A DNA stretch of 64,000 nucleotides from Pseudomonas sp. NCCP-436 (GCF_019656335.1 NZ_BPLZ01000010.1:1-64000); one strand, 5' to 3'. Positions 28,128 to 37,745 are shown, numbered from the stretch's first letter. The notes: generated by a model from the letters alone, not told the origin. Translations and numbers: made by a program.

Positions 28128-29045
28128 ATGTTGCCACTGGTCTATCACGACGACTACAGCCCGCCCTTCCCCGCCGGACACCGTTTCCCCATGGAAAAAT
28201 TCCGCCTGCTACGCGATCACCTGGTCGATAGCGGCCTGACCAGCGATGCCGCACTGCAACGGCCACAGCCCTGCCCGGCCAACATCCTCGCCCTGGCCCA
28301 CTGCCCGGACTACATTGCCCGCTACATGGCCGGCGAACTGTCGGCGCAGGACCAGCGCCGTCTCGGCCTGCCCTGGAGCCCGGCATTAGCGCAGCGCACA
28401 GTGCGCGCCGTAGGTGGCTCGCTACTGACCGCCGAGCTGGCGTTGCAGCACGGTCTGGCCTGCCACCTGGCTGGCGGCACGCACCATGCGCACTACGATT
28501 TTCCTTCCGGCTTCTGCATTTTCAACGACCTGGCAGTGATTGCCCGCTACCTGCTGGACGCCGGTCGAGTGCAGAGGGTGCTGATCTTCGACTGCGACGT
28601 GCACCAGGGTGACGGCACTGCCCGCCTGCTGGAGGATGTGCCAGAAGCGGTCACCGTGTCACTGCACTGTGAACAGAACTTTCCGGCACGCAAGGCCCAA
28701 AGCGATTGGGATATCCCTCTGCCGTGCGGCCTCGGCGACGAGGACTACCTGAAGGTGGTGGACGATACGCTGAACTACCTGCTGCCAATCTACCAGCCGG
28801 ATCTGGTTCTCTATGACGCTGGCGTCGACGTACATAAGGATGACGCGCTGGGTTACCTGCGACTGACCGATAGCGGCCTGGCTGCTCGGGACGAAGCCGT
28901 GCTGCAGCACTGCCTGGGCCGCGACATCCCGGTAATGGCCGTGATCGGCGGCGGCTACTCGAAGGACCTGCCCGCCCTCGCCCGCCGCCATGGCGTCCTC
29001 CACCACAGCGCGGCGCGCGTGTGGGCCGCGCGCGGGCTGGGCTGA
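28128..29045 (+). CDS. Histone deacetylase-like amidohydrolase
   Basis: This 305-residue cytosolic zinc hydrolase belongs to the bacterial branch of the HDAC/AcuC/APAH superfamily. Visible active-site pieces are LAGGTHHAHYDFPSGFCIFND with the paired histidines, LIFDCDVHQGDGTA with the zinc-binding aspartate and histidine, and LYDAGVDVHKDDALGYL with the second zinc aspartate. Substrates in bacteria may be acetyl-lysine proteins or acetylated small amines; I cannot choose. The gene lies 35 bp from the divergent GNAT gene, and a functional pairing of acetylation and deacetylation is possible but only suggested by position. Confidence 0.9.
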   Translation: MLPLVYHDDYSPPFPAGHRFPMEKFRLLRDHLVDSGLTSDAALQRPQPCPANILALAHCPDYIARYMAGELSAQDQRRLGLPWSPALAQRTVRAVGGSLLTAELALQHGLACHLAGGTHHAHYDFPSGFCIFNDLAVIARYLLDAGRVQRVLIFDCDVHQGDGTARLLEDVPEAVTVSLHCEQNFPARKAQSDWDIPLPCGLGDEDYLKVVDDTLNYLLPIYQPDLVLYDAGVDVHKDDALGYLRLTDSGLAARDEAVLQHCLGRDIPVMAVIGGGYSKDLPALARRHGVLHHSAARVWAARGLG

Positions 29046-29122
29046 GCGACAAACGCGAACAGCGCTATCGATTCGGCCATGGCATCGGCATAATCCGCCG
29101 TTGCCCTCAAGGAGAACACCTC

Positions 29123-29947
29123 ATGGATGATTCATTCGCGCTGAACAAGGCCAACTGGAACGACCGCGCCGCCCTGCATGCGGCCTCCCCCGAGTACCAG
29201 GCGCAGCAGTTCATCGACACGGCCGAGCACCTGTCCGACGTGGTGCGCTTCGACCGTGTTCGCCTCGGCGATATCAGCGGGCTGCAGGCGGTTCACCTGC
29301 AATGCCACATCGGCACCGACACCCTGTCACTGGCGCGCCTGGGCGCCGAGCTTACCGGCCTGGACTTTTCCGATGCGTCGCTGGCGCAGGCGCGACAGCT
29401 GGCCAGTGCCTGCAACCAGCCTATCCGCTTCGTCGAGGCCCCGGTCTACGACGCTGCGCAGGTGCTCGGCGAGCAGCGCTACGACCTGGTCTACACGGGC
29501 ATCGGCGCGCTCAACTGGCTGCCACGCATCGACAACTGGGCCGCCAACGTGGCCGCTCTGCTCAAGCCGGGTGGGCGACTCTTTCTGCGCGAGGCGCACC
29601 CCGTTCTGCTGAGCCTCGACGAGACCTGCGAAGGTGAGTTGCGCATCGTCCATCCGTACTTCGAACACCGCGAGCCGCTGGTCTGGGACGACGCGCAGAC
29701 CTATGTGCAGACCACGGCGCCGCTGACGGCGACCGTGACCCACGAGTGGAACCACGGCCTGGGCGAGATCATCTCGGCCCTGCTGCGCCACGGCATGCAG
29801 CTGAGCGCACTGCAAGAGCACGACAGTGTGCCCTGGGAGGCGTTGCCAGGGCAGATGGTGCGCGGCGCTGATGGTGAGTGGCGCCTGCAAACGCGGCCGG
29901 AGCGCCTGCCGCTGAGCTACACGCTGCAGGCGGTGAAACGCTCCTGA
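29123..29947 (+). CDS. Class I SAM-dependent methyltransferase
   Basis: This 274-residue protein has a Rossmann-type methyltransferase domain. Motif I appears as AVHLQCHIGTDTLSLARLG near residues 58-76, followed by acidic AELTGLDFS and the post-I region YDLVYTGIGALNWLP. The last 100 residues are a separate beta-rich region typical of this uncharacterised family. I chose the ATG at 29123, with AAGGAG 7 nt upstream, over an upstream in-frame ATG. The substrate is unknown. The next gene is convergent. Confidence 0.87.
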   Translation: MDDSFALNKANWNDRAALHAASPEYQAQQFIDTAEHLSDVVRFDRVRLGDISGLQAVHLQCHIGTDTLSLARLGAELTGLDFSDASLAQARQLASACNQPIRFVEAPVYDAAQVLGEQRYDLVYTGIGALNWLPRIDNWAANVAALLKPGGRLFLREAHPVLLSLDETCEGELRIVHPYFEHREPLVWDDAQTYVQTTAPLTATVTHEWNHGLGEIISALLRHGMQLSALQEHDSVPWEALPGQMVRGADGEWRLQTRPERLPLSYTLQAVKRS

Positions 29948-29954
29948 GCGTGCT

Positions 29955-31087
29955 TCAGGGCGCCAGCACCTTGTCCAGCGCCTGTTCCAGGGTTGCCACG
30001 CTGCGCTCGACGTTGCCCAGCTTGTCCAGCCCGAACAGGCCCAGGCGGAAGGTCTGGAAGTCCGCCGGCTCATCGCATTGCAGTGGCACGCCCGCGGCGA
30101 TCTGCAGGCCGACGGCAGCGAACTTGGCGCCGCTTCTGATCTGTGCATCGTCGGTGTAGCAGACCACCACGCCCGGGGCCTCGAACCCCTCGGCAGCAAC
30201 GCTGGCGAAACCGCGAGCAGACAGCAGACCGCGCACCCGCCGGCCCAGCTCCAACTGCTGCTCACGCACCCTTTCAAAGCCGATATCCCTGGCCTCGAAC
30301 ATGGCGTCGCGGAAACGCGCCAGGGCATCGCTGGGCATGGTCGCAGGTAGGCATGTCCGCCCTGCTCGTACGCCTGCATGATCTGCAACCACCTCTTCAG
30401 GTCACAGGCGAAGCTGGTGCTCTGCGTGGCCTCGACACGCGCCCGGGCTTTCTCACTGAGCATCACCAGAGCACAGCACGGTGAAGCACTCCAGCCCTTC
30501 TGCGGCGCGCTGAGCAAAACGTCCACACCACAAGCCTGCATGTCCACCCAGAGAGTACCGGAGGCAATACAGTCAAGCACGAACAGGCCGCCAACGGCGT
30601 GTACCGCATCGCTCACGGCACGCAGGTAATCGCCCGGCAGCAGCATGCCCGAAGCAGTTTCCACGTGCGGAGCGAACACCAGCTGCGGCCGGTATTCGGC
30701 GATGCAGGCCAGTACCTCATCCAGCGGTGCAGGGGCAAAGGCAGCCTGAGCGTGCGTGGACACCCGACGAGCCTTGAGCACTCGTGCCTCGGCCGGAATG
30801 CTTCCTGCCTCGAAGATTTGCGACCAGCGATAGCTGAACCAGCCGTTACGCAGAACCAGGCACCTCTGCCCCGTGGCCAACTGGCGTGCCACCGCCTCCA
30901 TGCCATAGGTGCCGCTACCAGGCACCACCGCGACAGCATGGGCATTGTAGACCTGCTTCAGCGTTGCGGAGATGTCGCGCATGACACCCTGAAAGGCCTG
31001 TGACATGTGGTTGAGCGCACGGTCCGTGTAAACCACCGAGAATTCAATCAGGCCATCGGGATCGACAGCGGGATGGATTTGAGACAT
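29955..31087 (-). pseudogene. Class V PLP aminotransferase, disrupted by a frameshift
   Basis: The gene encodes an alanine-glyoxylate/serine-pyruvate-type aminotransferase. The N-terminal 250 codons include GSGTYGMEAVARQL, FAPHVETASGMLLP and the PLP lysine in SAPQKGWS. At about 30343-30347 the frame changes. After GGHAY the correct continuation ATMPSDALARFRDAMFEARDIG is in another frame and runs to a TGA at 29955-29957. Insertion of one base (TACCTGCG restored to TACCATGCG) would rejoin the halves and give the expected YHATMP. The full-length product would be about 377 residues. Unless this is a sequence error, the protein loses its C-terminal domain. Confidence 0.85.
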
Positions 31088-31164
31088 GGCTGACTCCGGG
31101 CAGAAAGACTGCCCCTGAACCTGCACGAAACGCGGCCAAATGACAAGGCTGCCGATCTCTCGGG

Positions 31165-31170
31165 TAGAAT
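31165..31170 (+). promoter_or_regulatory. Possible -10 box for the flavoprotein gene
   Basis: TAGAAT lies 31 bp upstream of the start codon at 31201. An ATGACA hexamer upstream sits at a long 19-bp spacing, so this is a weak promoter candidate. Confidence 0.35.
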
Positions 31171-31200
31171 ACGTTACCTCTTTCCTGCCGCCCTGCCAGC

Positions 31201-32454
31201 ATGTCCGCAGCCAGCTCCGTTACCGCTCACCGTGTCGCCGTCATCGGCGGCGGCCCCGCTGGCCTGATGGCCGCTGAAGTACTGGCCCGGGGCGGCGTGC
31301 GCGTCGACTTGTTCGATGCCATGCCCTCGGTAGGACGCAAGTTTCTGCTGGCCGGCGTCGGCGGTATGAACATCACCCATGCCGAGGCCAGACCAGCCTT
31401 CCTCAGCCGTTACGGCAAGCGCCAGGCAGAACTCACCGAGCTGCTACAGGATTTCGATGCAGACGCTCTGCGTGCCTGGATTCACGAGCTGGGCATCGAC
31501 ACCTTCGTCGGAACATCCGGCCGCGTCTTTCCAACCGACATGAAAGCAGCACCACTGCTGCGCGCCTGGCTGCGGCGCCTGCGCGAACTGGGCGTGGCCA
31601 TTCACACCCGCAGCCGCTGGCTGGGCTGGAACGCCGACGGCAGCCTACGCATCGCCGGTATCGATGGTGAACAGGCAGTGTCGGCAGACGCCTGCCTGCT
31701 GGCCCTCGGTGGAGGCAGTTGGCCACGCCTGGGTTCCGATGGTGCCTGGACCTCGCTGCTACAGGAACGCGGAATACAGGTGACAGCGCTCAAGCCAAGC
31801 AACTGTGGTTTCGAAACAGCCGGCTGGAGCGAACATCTGCGCAACCGCTTCGCTGGCGCGCCACTGAAGAACGTCGCTCTGGCACTGCCAAACCAGCCAG
31901 CCCGCATCGGTGAGTTCGTGCTCACCGAGCGTGGTGTCGAAGGCAGTCTGATCTACGCCTTTTCCGCCGCCATCCGCGACACCATCGAAACCGAAGGCCG
32001 GGCTGTCGTCCACCTCGATCTACTGCCGCAGACTCCGCTGGCGAAGCTGCAACAGGCCCTGGCCCGGCCACGCGGCAAGCAATCGCTAGCCAAGCACTTG
32101 CACCGCCAAACCAGTCTGGAGGGCGTCAAGGCCGCCCTGCTGCGCGAACTTGCAGCGCCGGAGGCCTTCGCCGAGCCCGCTTCGCTGGCCCCCTGGATCA
32201 AGGAATTGCCACTCACGCTGGTACGCCCGCGTCCGCTGGATGAGGCCATCAGCAGCGCTGGCGGCGTGCGTTTCGAGGACCTGAATGCACAGCTGATGCT
32301 CAAGACCATGCCCGGAGTATTCTGCGCCGGCGAAATGCTTGACTGGGAAGCGCCCACCGGCGGCTACCTGCTCACTGCCTGCTTCGCCAGCGGCAGGGCA
32401 GCGGCAAAGGGCTTGCTGGCCTGGCTCGGCGACCGGTCAGACATCTGTCACTGA
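31201..32454 (+). CDS. HI0933/BaiN-like FAD-dependent oxidoreductase (TIGR03862 type)
   Basis: This 417-residue flavoprotein belongs to the HI0933/YhiN/BaiN family. The N-terminal FAD-binding motif is VIGGGPAGLMAAEVLARGG, followed by PSVGRKFLLAGVGGMNITHAE, which is diagnostic of the family, and the C-terminal FAD contact GVFCAGEMLDWEAPTGGYLLTACF. Family members reduce unsaturated or keto steroid-like substrates in gut bacteria (BaiN), but the physiological role in Pseudomonas is unknown. It is divergent from the broken aminotransferase, and no operon partner is clear. Confidence 0.88.
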   Translation: MSAASSVTAHRVAVIGGGPAGLMAAEVLARGGVRVDLFDAMPSVGRKFLLAGVGGMNITHAEARPAFLSRYGKRQAELTELLQDFDADALRAWIHELGIDTFVGTSGRVFPTDMKAAPLLRAWLRRLRELGVAIHTRSRWLGWNADGSLRIAGIDGEQAVSADACLLALGGGSWPRLGSDGAWTSLLQERGIQVTALKPSNCGFETAGWSEHLRNRFAGAPLKNVALALPNQPARIGEFVLTERGVEGSLIYAFSAAIRDTIETEGRAVVHLDLLPQTPLAKLQQALARPRGKQSLAKHLHRQTSLEGVKAALLRELAAPEAFAEPASLAPWIKELPLTLVRPRPLDEAISSAGGVRFEDLNAQLMLKTMPGVFCAGEMLDWEAPTGGYLLTACFASGRAAAKGLLAWLGDRSDICH

Positions 32455-32551
32455 GCGGGACAACGCAGAAAGCCATCACACTCCTGTGACGCGATACTGG
32501 CGGAAGGCTATGCTCATAGCCAGCGTTCCCACACACAGGTCATTTCCCGCC

Positions 32552-33559
32552 GTGATTCCCCTGTTGGTCTGCGACGATTCGAACATGGCGCGCAAGCAGC
32601 TGATACGCGCTCTGCCGGCCGACTGGCCGGTATCCATCAGTCAGGCTGCGAACGGCCAGGAGGCGCTGACTCTGATCCGTCAGGGACAGGCCCGGGTAAT
32701 GCTGCTGGATCTGACCATGCCGGTACTCGACGGCTACCAGACTCTTGCAGCACTGCAGGCCGAGGGCCTGAGTTGCCAGGTGATCGTGGTCTCCGGCGAT
32801 GTGCAGGAAGAGGCCGTACGCCGCGCACTCCAGCTCGGTGCCCTGGCCTTCCTGCGCAAGCCTGCGGATCCTGCGGAACTGCACCGGACACTGGCCGAAC
32901 TGGGCCTGCTGACGCCGTCGGAGCCCACGCCCGCCCCGGCAACAACTTCAGCGCCGGAGTTGCCGGAACTGAAAGTCAGCTTCCGTGACGCCCTGCGCGA
33001 GGTCAGCAACGTTGCCATGGGCCGTGCCGGCGCACTTTTGGCCCGGGCACTGGGAGTATTCGTACAACTGCCAATCCCCCAGGTAAACATCTTCGAAGTC
33101 GGCGAACTGCACATGACCTTGCTCGAAGCCCAGCGCGGCGAGCAATTCAGCGCCATCTGCCAGGGTTTTATCGGCGAAGCCATCGCCGGCGAGGCCCTGC
33201 TGCTGTTCCACGACTCACAGCTGCAGGACATGGCCCGCCTGCTCGGCATCCAGCCACACGACAATACGCAGAACGCGGAGATGCTGCTGGATCTGGCCAG
33301 CATTCTGATTGGTGCCTGCCTCAGCGGGATTGCCGAACAGCTGGATCTGCGCTTTTCCCAGGGCCATCCGCAGTTGCTCGGCCAGCATGCCTGTCTTGAA
33401 CAACTGATCCGCGTCAACAGCCGGCGCTGGCGCAAGACCCTGGCAGTGGAGATCAGTTACAGCCTCGAAGGACACGCCATCCATTTCGACCTGCTGCTTT
33501 TATTCACCGAAGACTCGATCCGGCGCCTGACCGCCAAGATCGGCTACCTGATGGAGTGA
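32552..33559 (+). CDS. Response regulator with CheC-like phosphatase domain
   Basis: About 335 residues: a receiver (LLVCDDSNMARK, acceptor aspartate in VMLLDLTMPVLDG, lysine in FLRKPADP), a proline/alanine-rich linker, and a CheC/CheX-type domain starting at VSFRDALREVSNVAMGRAGALLA. CheC enzymes dephosphorylate CheY-P through paired E-x-x-N sites. The first site (EVSN) is present; the second reads DLAS and looks lost. The start is uncertain. I favour the GTG at 32552, because the upstream ATG at 32510 overlaps a promoter-like sequence and its ribosome-binding site is too close. The gene is 4 bp upstream of a single-PAS gene, probably co-translated. Confidence 0.8.
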   Translation: MIPLLVCDDSNMARKQLIRALPADWPVSISQAANGQEALTLIRQGQARVMLLDLTMPVLDGYQTLAALQAEGLSCQVIVVSGDVQEEAVRRALQLGALAFLRKPADPAELHRTLAELGLLTPSEPTPAPATTSAPELPELKVSFRDALREVSNVAMGRAGALLARALGVFVQLPIPQVNIFEVGELHMTLLEAQRGEQFSAICQGFIGEAIAGEALLLFHDSQLQDMARLLGIQPHDNTQNAEMLLDLASILIGACLSGIAEQLDLRFSQGHPQLLGQHACLEQLIRVNSRRWRKTLAVEISYSLEGHAIHFDLLLLFTEDSIRRLTAKIGYLME

Positions 33560-33563
33560 GGCG

Positions 33564-33998
33564 ATGCCCGCACAGATCGACATCCGCGAAGTCCACTGGC
33601 TGCTGGATATCATCCAGTGCATCGACGTGGGCATTATGGTGCTCGATCGTCAGTACCGCATCGAAGTCTGGAACGCTTTCATGGAGAATCATTCAGGCCT
33701 CAGCCCGGATCAGGTGCAGGGACGTTCGCTGTTCGAACTGTTTCCGGAAATCGACCGCCCCTGGCTGGAGCGCAAGGTCGAGAGCGTGGTATTGCTCGGC
33801 ACCCGCGCTTTCAGTCTGTGGCAGCAGCGCCCCTACCTGATGCGCTTCAACAGCTATCAGCCAATCACCGGCCAGGCCGACTTCATGTACCAGAACGTCA
33901 CCCTGCTGCCGCTGGCCGGCCAGCCGGTGGAGCATATCTGCCTGGTGATCTACGACATGACCGGAGTCGCGGTGCAGGCACAGCAGACCGCCGATTGA
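33564..33998 (+). CDS. Single PAS-domain protein
   Basis: This 144-residue protein consists almost entirely of one PAS domain: CIDVGIMVLDRQYRIEVWNAFMENHSGL, then GRSLFELFPEIDRPWLERKV, and the C-terminal strands ending HICLVIYDMTGVAVQAQQ. There is no kinase, cyclase, helix-turn-helix or membrane part, so it must act by binding a ligand or a partner protein. It begins 4 bp after the REC-CheC gene and a GAGGCG site precedes the ATG, which points to a joint function. No ligand can be named. Confidence 0.82.
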   Translation: MPAQIDIREVHWLLDIIQCIDVGIMVLDRQYRIEVWNAFMENHSGLSPDQVQGRSLFELFPEIDRPWLERKVESVVLLGTRAFSLWQQRPYLMRFNSYQPITGQADFMYQNVTLLPLAGQPVEHICLVIYDMTGVAVQAQQTAD

Positions 33999-34082
33999 GT
34001 CATCCGCCTCCGGCAACGGCACGGCGGTTCTTGGCCGACATGGCTGGCTGCACTAGAGTGGAGGCACGTTCAGGAGCATCGC

Positions 34083-34640
34083 ATGCAGCTCGATCTTGCC
34101 AGCGGCTGGTTCAACGGAATACGCCACTGCCCCTCGCCCAACTTCAACACCCGCCCGACCGGGGAAATTTCCCTGCTGGTGGTGCACAACATCAGCCTGC
34201 CGCCCGGAGAGTTCGGCACAGGGCGGGTACAGGCGTTCTTCCAGAACCGCCTGCCGGTGGAGGAACATCCTTTCTTTGCCGAAATTGCCTCGCTGCAGGT
34301 CTCGGCGCATTTCCTCATCGAACGCGACGGCAGCCTGACCCAGTTCGTATCCTGCCTCGACCGGGCCTGGCATGCCGGAATGTCGCAGTTCGACGGGCGC
34401 GACAACTGCAACGACTTTTCCCTTGGTGTGGAGCTGGAAGGCACGGACGACCTGCCTTATACCGATGCCCAGTACCACTGTCTGGCCGCACTGACCCGTC
34501 AGCTGCTAGCCGCCTACCCGGCGTTGACGCCGGAACGCATCCGCGGCCACAGCGACATCGCCCCCGGCCGCAAGACCGACCCGGGCCCGGCCTTTGACTG
34601 GTCGCGCCTGTATGCCGAACTGAAGGAGAGATGGTCATGA
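34083..34640 (+). CDS. ampD: 1,6-anhydro-N-acetylmuramyl-L-alanine amidase AmpD
   Basis: This 185-residue cytosolic zinc amidase cleaves the peptide from anhydro-muropeptides during cell-wall recycling. Through muropeptide levels it keeps AmpR-dependent beta-lactamase repressed. The zinc ligands are visible: His in LLVVHNISLP near residue 34, and His and Asp in GHSDIAPGRKTDPGPAFDW near residues 155-165. No signal peptide is present, as expected for AmpD rather than AmiD-type paralogues. It overlaps ampE by ATGA. The frame is intact, so basal repression of any ampC would be normal. Confidence 0.96.
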   Translation: MQLDLASGWFNGIRHCPSPNFNTRPTGEISLLVVHNISLPPGEFGTGRVQAFFQNRLPVEEHPFFAEIASLQVSAHFLIERDGSLTQFVSCLDRAWHAGMSQFDGRDNCNDFSLGVELEGTDDLPYTDAQYHCLAALTRQLLAAYPALTPERIRGHSDIAPGRKTDPGPAFDWSRLYAELKERWS

Positions 34641-35470
34641 GTTTTCTGGTGATTCTGCTGGTTGTCTGGGCGGAGAAATTTTCTTCCGCACGTCAGCACA
34701 TCCAGCAGGACGACCTCTGGCTCGCCCAGCTACAGCGTCTCCAGCAAAGCAGCCTGCAGCACTCACCCTGGCTCTGCCTGGCGCTGCTGGTGCTGCTGCC
34801 GGTACTGCTATTGGGCCTGCTGCTGATGTTGCTGGAACCACTGGCCTACGGCTGGCTGGCACTGCCACTGCATCTGCTGGTACTGATCTACAGCCTGGGA
34901 CGGGGTGACCTGCAGGCAGCACTGGGACCGTTCCGTGACGCCTGGCGCCGCGGTGATCTACAGGCAGCCTACAGGGTGGCCGAACGGGATCTGGCCCTGC
35001 AACCGGAAGAAGGCCTGGCGCTGTTGCGGCAGGTTCAGGGGCATTTGCTCTGGCAGGCCTACCAGAGCTTCTTCGCCGTACTATTCTGGTATCTCCTGCT
35101 CGGCCCACTGGCAGCACTGGCCTACCGCCTGCTGGCGCTGACTGCCGAACGCGCCGAACTGTCCGGTTTGCGCGAGCGTGCCGGCCAACTGCGACATGCC
35201 TTCGACTGGCTGCCGGTACGAGTATTGGCCTTCAGTTTCGCCCTGGTCGGCAACTTCGTCGCTGTCAGCCGCGCTCTGCTGCATGAGCTACTGAACTGGG
35301 ATCTCTCCGCCGATCAATGGATGGCCCGGGCTGGCCGCGCTGCCGCTGAGCTGGATACTCCGGTCAGCGGCGAGCACGGTGTGGAGACACTGGATCGGCT
35401 CTGGCAATTGCTGATCCGTGCCGCAGTGGTCTGGTATGCCGGTTACGCATTGTGGGTTCTGCTGGTCTAG
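34637..35470 (+). CDS. ampE: AmpE inner-membrane protein
   Basis: This 277-residue membrane protein is encoded directly after ampD, as in other gammaproteobacteria. It opens with the conserved MSFLVILLVVWAEKFS. Helices follow at about 50-90 (LCLALLVLLPVLLLGLLLMLL and the next segment), then a cytoplasmic stretch with LRQVQGHLLWQAYQSFFAVLFWYLLLGPLAALAYRLL. The last helix, VWYAGYALWVLLV, ends the protein. Its function is not settled; a role in sensing or transport linked to beta-lactamase induction has been proposed. The ATG in the ATGA overlap is preferred over the ATG 6 bp upstream. Confidence 0.93.
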   Translation: MSFLVILLVVWAEKFSSARQHIQQDDLWLAQLQRLQQSSLQHSPWLCLALLVLLPVLLLGLLLMLLEPLAYGWLALPLHLLVLIYSLGRGDLQAALGPFRDAWRRGDLQAAYRVAERDLALQPEEGLALLRQVQGHLLWQAYQSFFAVLFWYLLLGPLAALAYRLLALTAERAELSGLRERAGQLRHAFDWLPVRVLAFSFALVGNFVAVSRALLHELLNWDLSADQWMARAGRAAAELDTPVSGEHGVETLDRLWQLLIRAAVVWYAGYALWVLLV

Positions 35471-35504
35471 CCTAGCCCGCAAGTAGCACAGCGCCATCTT
35501 AACC

Positions 35505-35531
35505 TTAAGTTACAGAGCGACAGGTCGATAC
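35505..35531 (+). promoter_or_regulatory. Sigma-28 (FliA) promoter for the chemoreceptor gene
   Basis: TTAAGTTA, an 11-bp spacer and GTCGATAC match the FliA consensus (TAAAGTTT-N11-GCCGATAA) at 6 of 8 bases in each half with exact spacing. It sits in the 244-bp gap after ampE, 184 bp before the chemoreceptor start, in the right orientation. Chemoreceptor genes are commonly FliA-controlled. Confidence 0.65.
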
Positions 35532-35714
35532 GAGGTATAAAGAGCTCGCAGTCATGCCAGTTCGGTGATATTTCCGCCCTTTTTCTGCCCGCAACACCGG
35601 CGGCATCACCTCCCCAGGCTGGCTTGTCTGCAAAGGATGCCTGGCAGCGATCCATAGCGGATCGGTAGTCGTCACGGCCACATCTATAACAATAATGGCA
35701 TCTGGAGAACTCCA

Positions 35715-37745
35715 GTGAAGACCGTGTTGTATCCGGCCATCGCGCTGATGAACCGTCTCAGCTTCGGCATGAAGTTCAGCCTGATCAGCATCCTGTTCTT
35801 CCTGCCCATGCTGATCAGCAACTTTTATCTGGTGCGCGACTCTTATCGCCAGTTCGTCGATACCCGTATTGCTCTGGACAGTCTCGAACTGCTTGGCAGC
35901 AGCCTGCAATTGCGCCGCGACCTGGAGAGCCTGAACGACCTGGCGCAGATCAACGCACTGATCGGTCAGTCCGGCCAGGCCGGCAACCTGGAAAGTCGCA
36001 TCGCTCAGCTGGAAAAGACCCTGCTCGACGGACTGCAGCAACTCGAACCGGTGACTCGCGACGTCGAGCAGGCCGGCGAATTCATCAGCAAGCGCGATGA
36101 GCTGCTGGCCGAACTGCGCAACGCCCAAACCGAATCCTCGCTGCAGAGCAAGGCAGTGATGGTAGAGAAGCTGATCAGCTCCTCCCAGGTATTTATCAAG
36201 CTGGTGGTCAGCCAGGCTGGCCTCAGCCAGGATCCGCAGCGGCAGATCCGCCAGATCAGCGAACTGATCAGCAACGTCACCCCGCAGATCACCAGCGCCC
36301 TGAGCCAGGGACGCGCCATCGGCTCCTATTCTCTTGGCCAGGGCTTCCTCAATTCTGCTGCCAGCACCCAGTTCGACGAACTACTACAACGTCTCGAAAG
36401 ACTGCATGCCGAGTACGGCCTAAATCTCCAGGAAGCGCTCAACGGCAACGCAGCCGCCCGCAACGGGCTGGGTAGTCTGGCCGAAGCCAGCCGCCAGACA
36501 CTCAAGGACAGCGCCACGCTGTTCGAAGACCAGGTGATAGTGGCAGACAGCCTGGATACCCCGTGGAGCCAGTTCTACGACCAGGTCAGCGAACAGTTGG
36601 CCCGCACCTATGCCTTCAACGACGGCCTGCTGGCGTTCCTCGACACCCAACTGGAGCAACGCCTGGAGCACAAGCGCTTGCAGATGCTCTTGCTGGTCGC
36701 TGCGCTGGTCGGCGTATTTATGCTGATCCTCTACCTCTACAGCGGCTTCTACGTGTCCATCCGCTCCACCCTTAAGAATTTCGGCCAGGTGATGGATCGG
36801 GTCGCGGCCGGCGACATGACCGTCCACTACCAGCCACACAGCCGCGACGAACTCGGCGAACTGGGCCAGGTCTTCAACCAGACCGTGGTGCGAATCCACG
36901 AACTGATCCAGCGGGTCGGCCAGACCGTTGGCGAAGTCGGCACCCAGGCCGACCGCGTTGAACACATCTCCGGCGAGAGCAACCAGGCGGTAATCAACCA
37001 GCGCGCCCAGATCGAACAGGTTGCCACAGCGATGAACCAGATGTCGGCCACAGCCCAGGAGGTGGCACGCAGCGCTGCGGCTGCCGTCAATAGCGCGCAG
37101 AGCGTCAACCAGGAAACCGTCAATGGACGCGAGCTGGTCGAGACCCAGGTGGAAGCCATTCGGAAGCTGGCCGGCGAGATCGATCAGTCGGTTGCAGTCA
37201 TCAACCAGCTGGCCAGTGACAGCGCAGCCATCAGCCAAGTACTGGATGTGATCAAGGGCATCGCCGAACAGACCAACCTGTTGGCACTCAATGCCGCCAT
37301 CGAGGCTGCACGGGCCGGCGAGCAGGGCCGTGGGTTTGCCGTGGTTGCCGACGAAGTGCGCAATCTGGCCAAACGCACGCAGCACTCCACCGAAGAGATC
37401 GAAACGATGATTGCCCGGCTCCAGGGAGGTGTCGATGCCGCGGTGCAGACCATGAGCAGCAGCCACCAGATGGCCGACGCCACCGTCAGCCAGTCGGCCC
37501 AGGTGCAGCAGGCACTGGAAAACATCCTCGCCGCTGTTGGCATCATCGTCGACCAGAACCAGCAGATCGCTGCAGCTGCCGAGCAGCAGACGGCGGTCGC
37601 CCATGACATCGACCGCAACATCGTCGAGATCAACCACACCGGCGAACGTACCGCCCAGGGAGCCAGCCAGACCGAGCAGGCCAGCCACGAGCTGAGCGAG
37701 CTGGTTACACGCCTGAAACAATTGATCGGCGCCTTCCGCGTCTAA
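35715..37745 (+). CDS. Methyl-accepting chemotaxis protein
   Basis: This 676-residue chemoreceptor has a transmembrane helix at about residues 18-38, a large periplasmic helical region of about 280 residues, a second helix near 320-340 ([21 protein letters not shown]), a HAMP domain, and a cytoplasmic methyl-accepting domain. The tip of that domain is the standard [32 protein letters not shown]. The last residues LIGAFRV do not form a CheR-tethering pentapeptide. The periplasmic domain has no family I can name, so the ligand is unknown. Position after ampDE matches, from memory, PA4520 of P. aeruginosa. A likely FliA promoter precedes it. Confidence 0.92.
   Translation: MKTVLYPAIALMNRLSFGMKFSLISILFFLPMLISNFYLVRDSYRQFVDTRIALDSLELLGSSLQLRRDLESLNDLAQINALIGQSGQAGNLESRIAQLEKTLLDGLQQLEPVTRDVEQAGEFISKRDELLAELRNAQTESSLQSKAVMVEKLISSSQVFIKLVVSQAGLSQDPQRQIRQISELISNVTPQITSALSQGRAIGSYSLGQGFLNSAASTQFDELLQRLERLHAEYGLNLQEALNGNAAARNGLGSLAEASRQTLKDSATLFEDQVIVADSLDTPWSQFYDQVSEQLARTYAFNDGLLAFLDTQLEQRLEHKRLQMLLLVAALVGVFMLILYLYSGFYVSIRSTLKNFGQVMDRVAAGDMTVHYQPHSRDELGELGQVFNQTVVRIHELIQRVGQTVGEVGTQADRVEHISGESNQAVINQRAQIEQVATAMNQMSATAQEVARSAAAAVNSAQSVNQETVNGRELVETQVEAIRKLAGEIDQSVAVINQLASDSAAISQVLDVIKGIAEQTNLLALNAAIEAARAGEQGRGFAVVADEVRNLAKRTQHSTEEIETMIARLQGGVDAAVQTMSSSHQMADATVSQSAQVQQALENILAAVGIIVDQNQQIAAAAEQQTAVAHDIDRNIVEINHTGERTAQGASQTEQASHELSELVTRLKQLIGAFRV

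Noticed and set aside
29327-31126. A 599-codon minus-strand frame reading through the aminotransferase into the methyltransferase region
   Set aside because: Only its first part is real aminotransferase; after the frameshift it is out of frame and runs antisense to the methyltransferase gene.
33617-34597. A 326-codon plus-strand frame across the PAS and ampD genes
   Set aside because: It lies in a different frame from both and gives an Arg/Pro/Ala-rich product typical of shadow frames.
36420-37721. A 433-codon minus-strand frame inside the chemoreceptor gene
   Set aside because: Low-complexity Leu/Asp/Gly composition mirrors the repetitive heptads of the chemoreceptor on the other strand; no independent start signals or homology.
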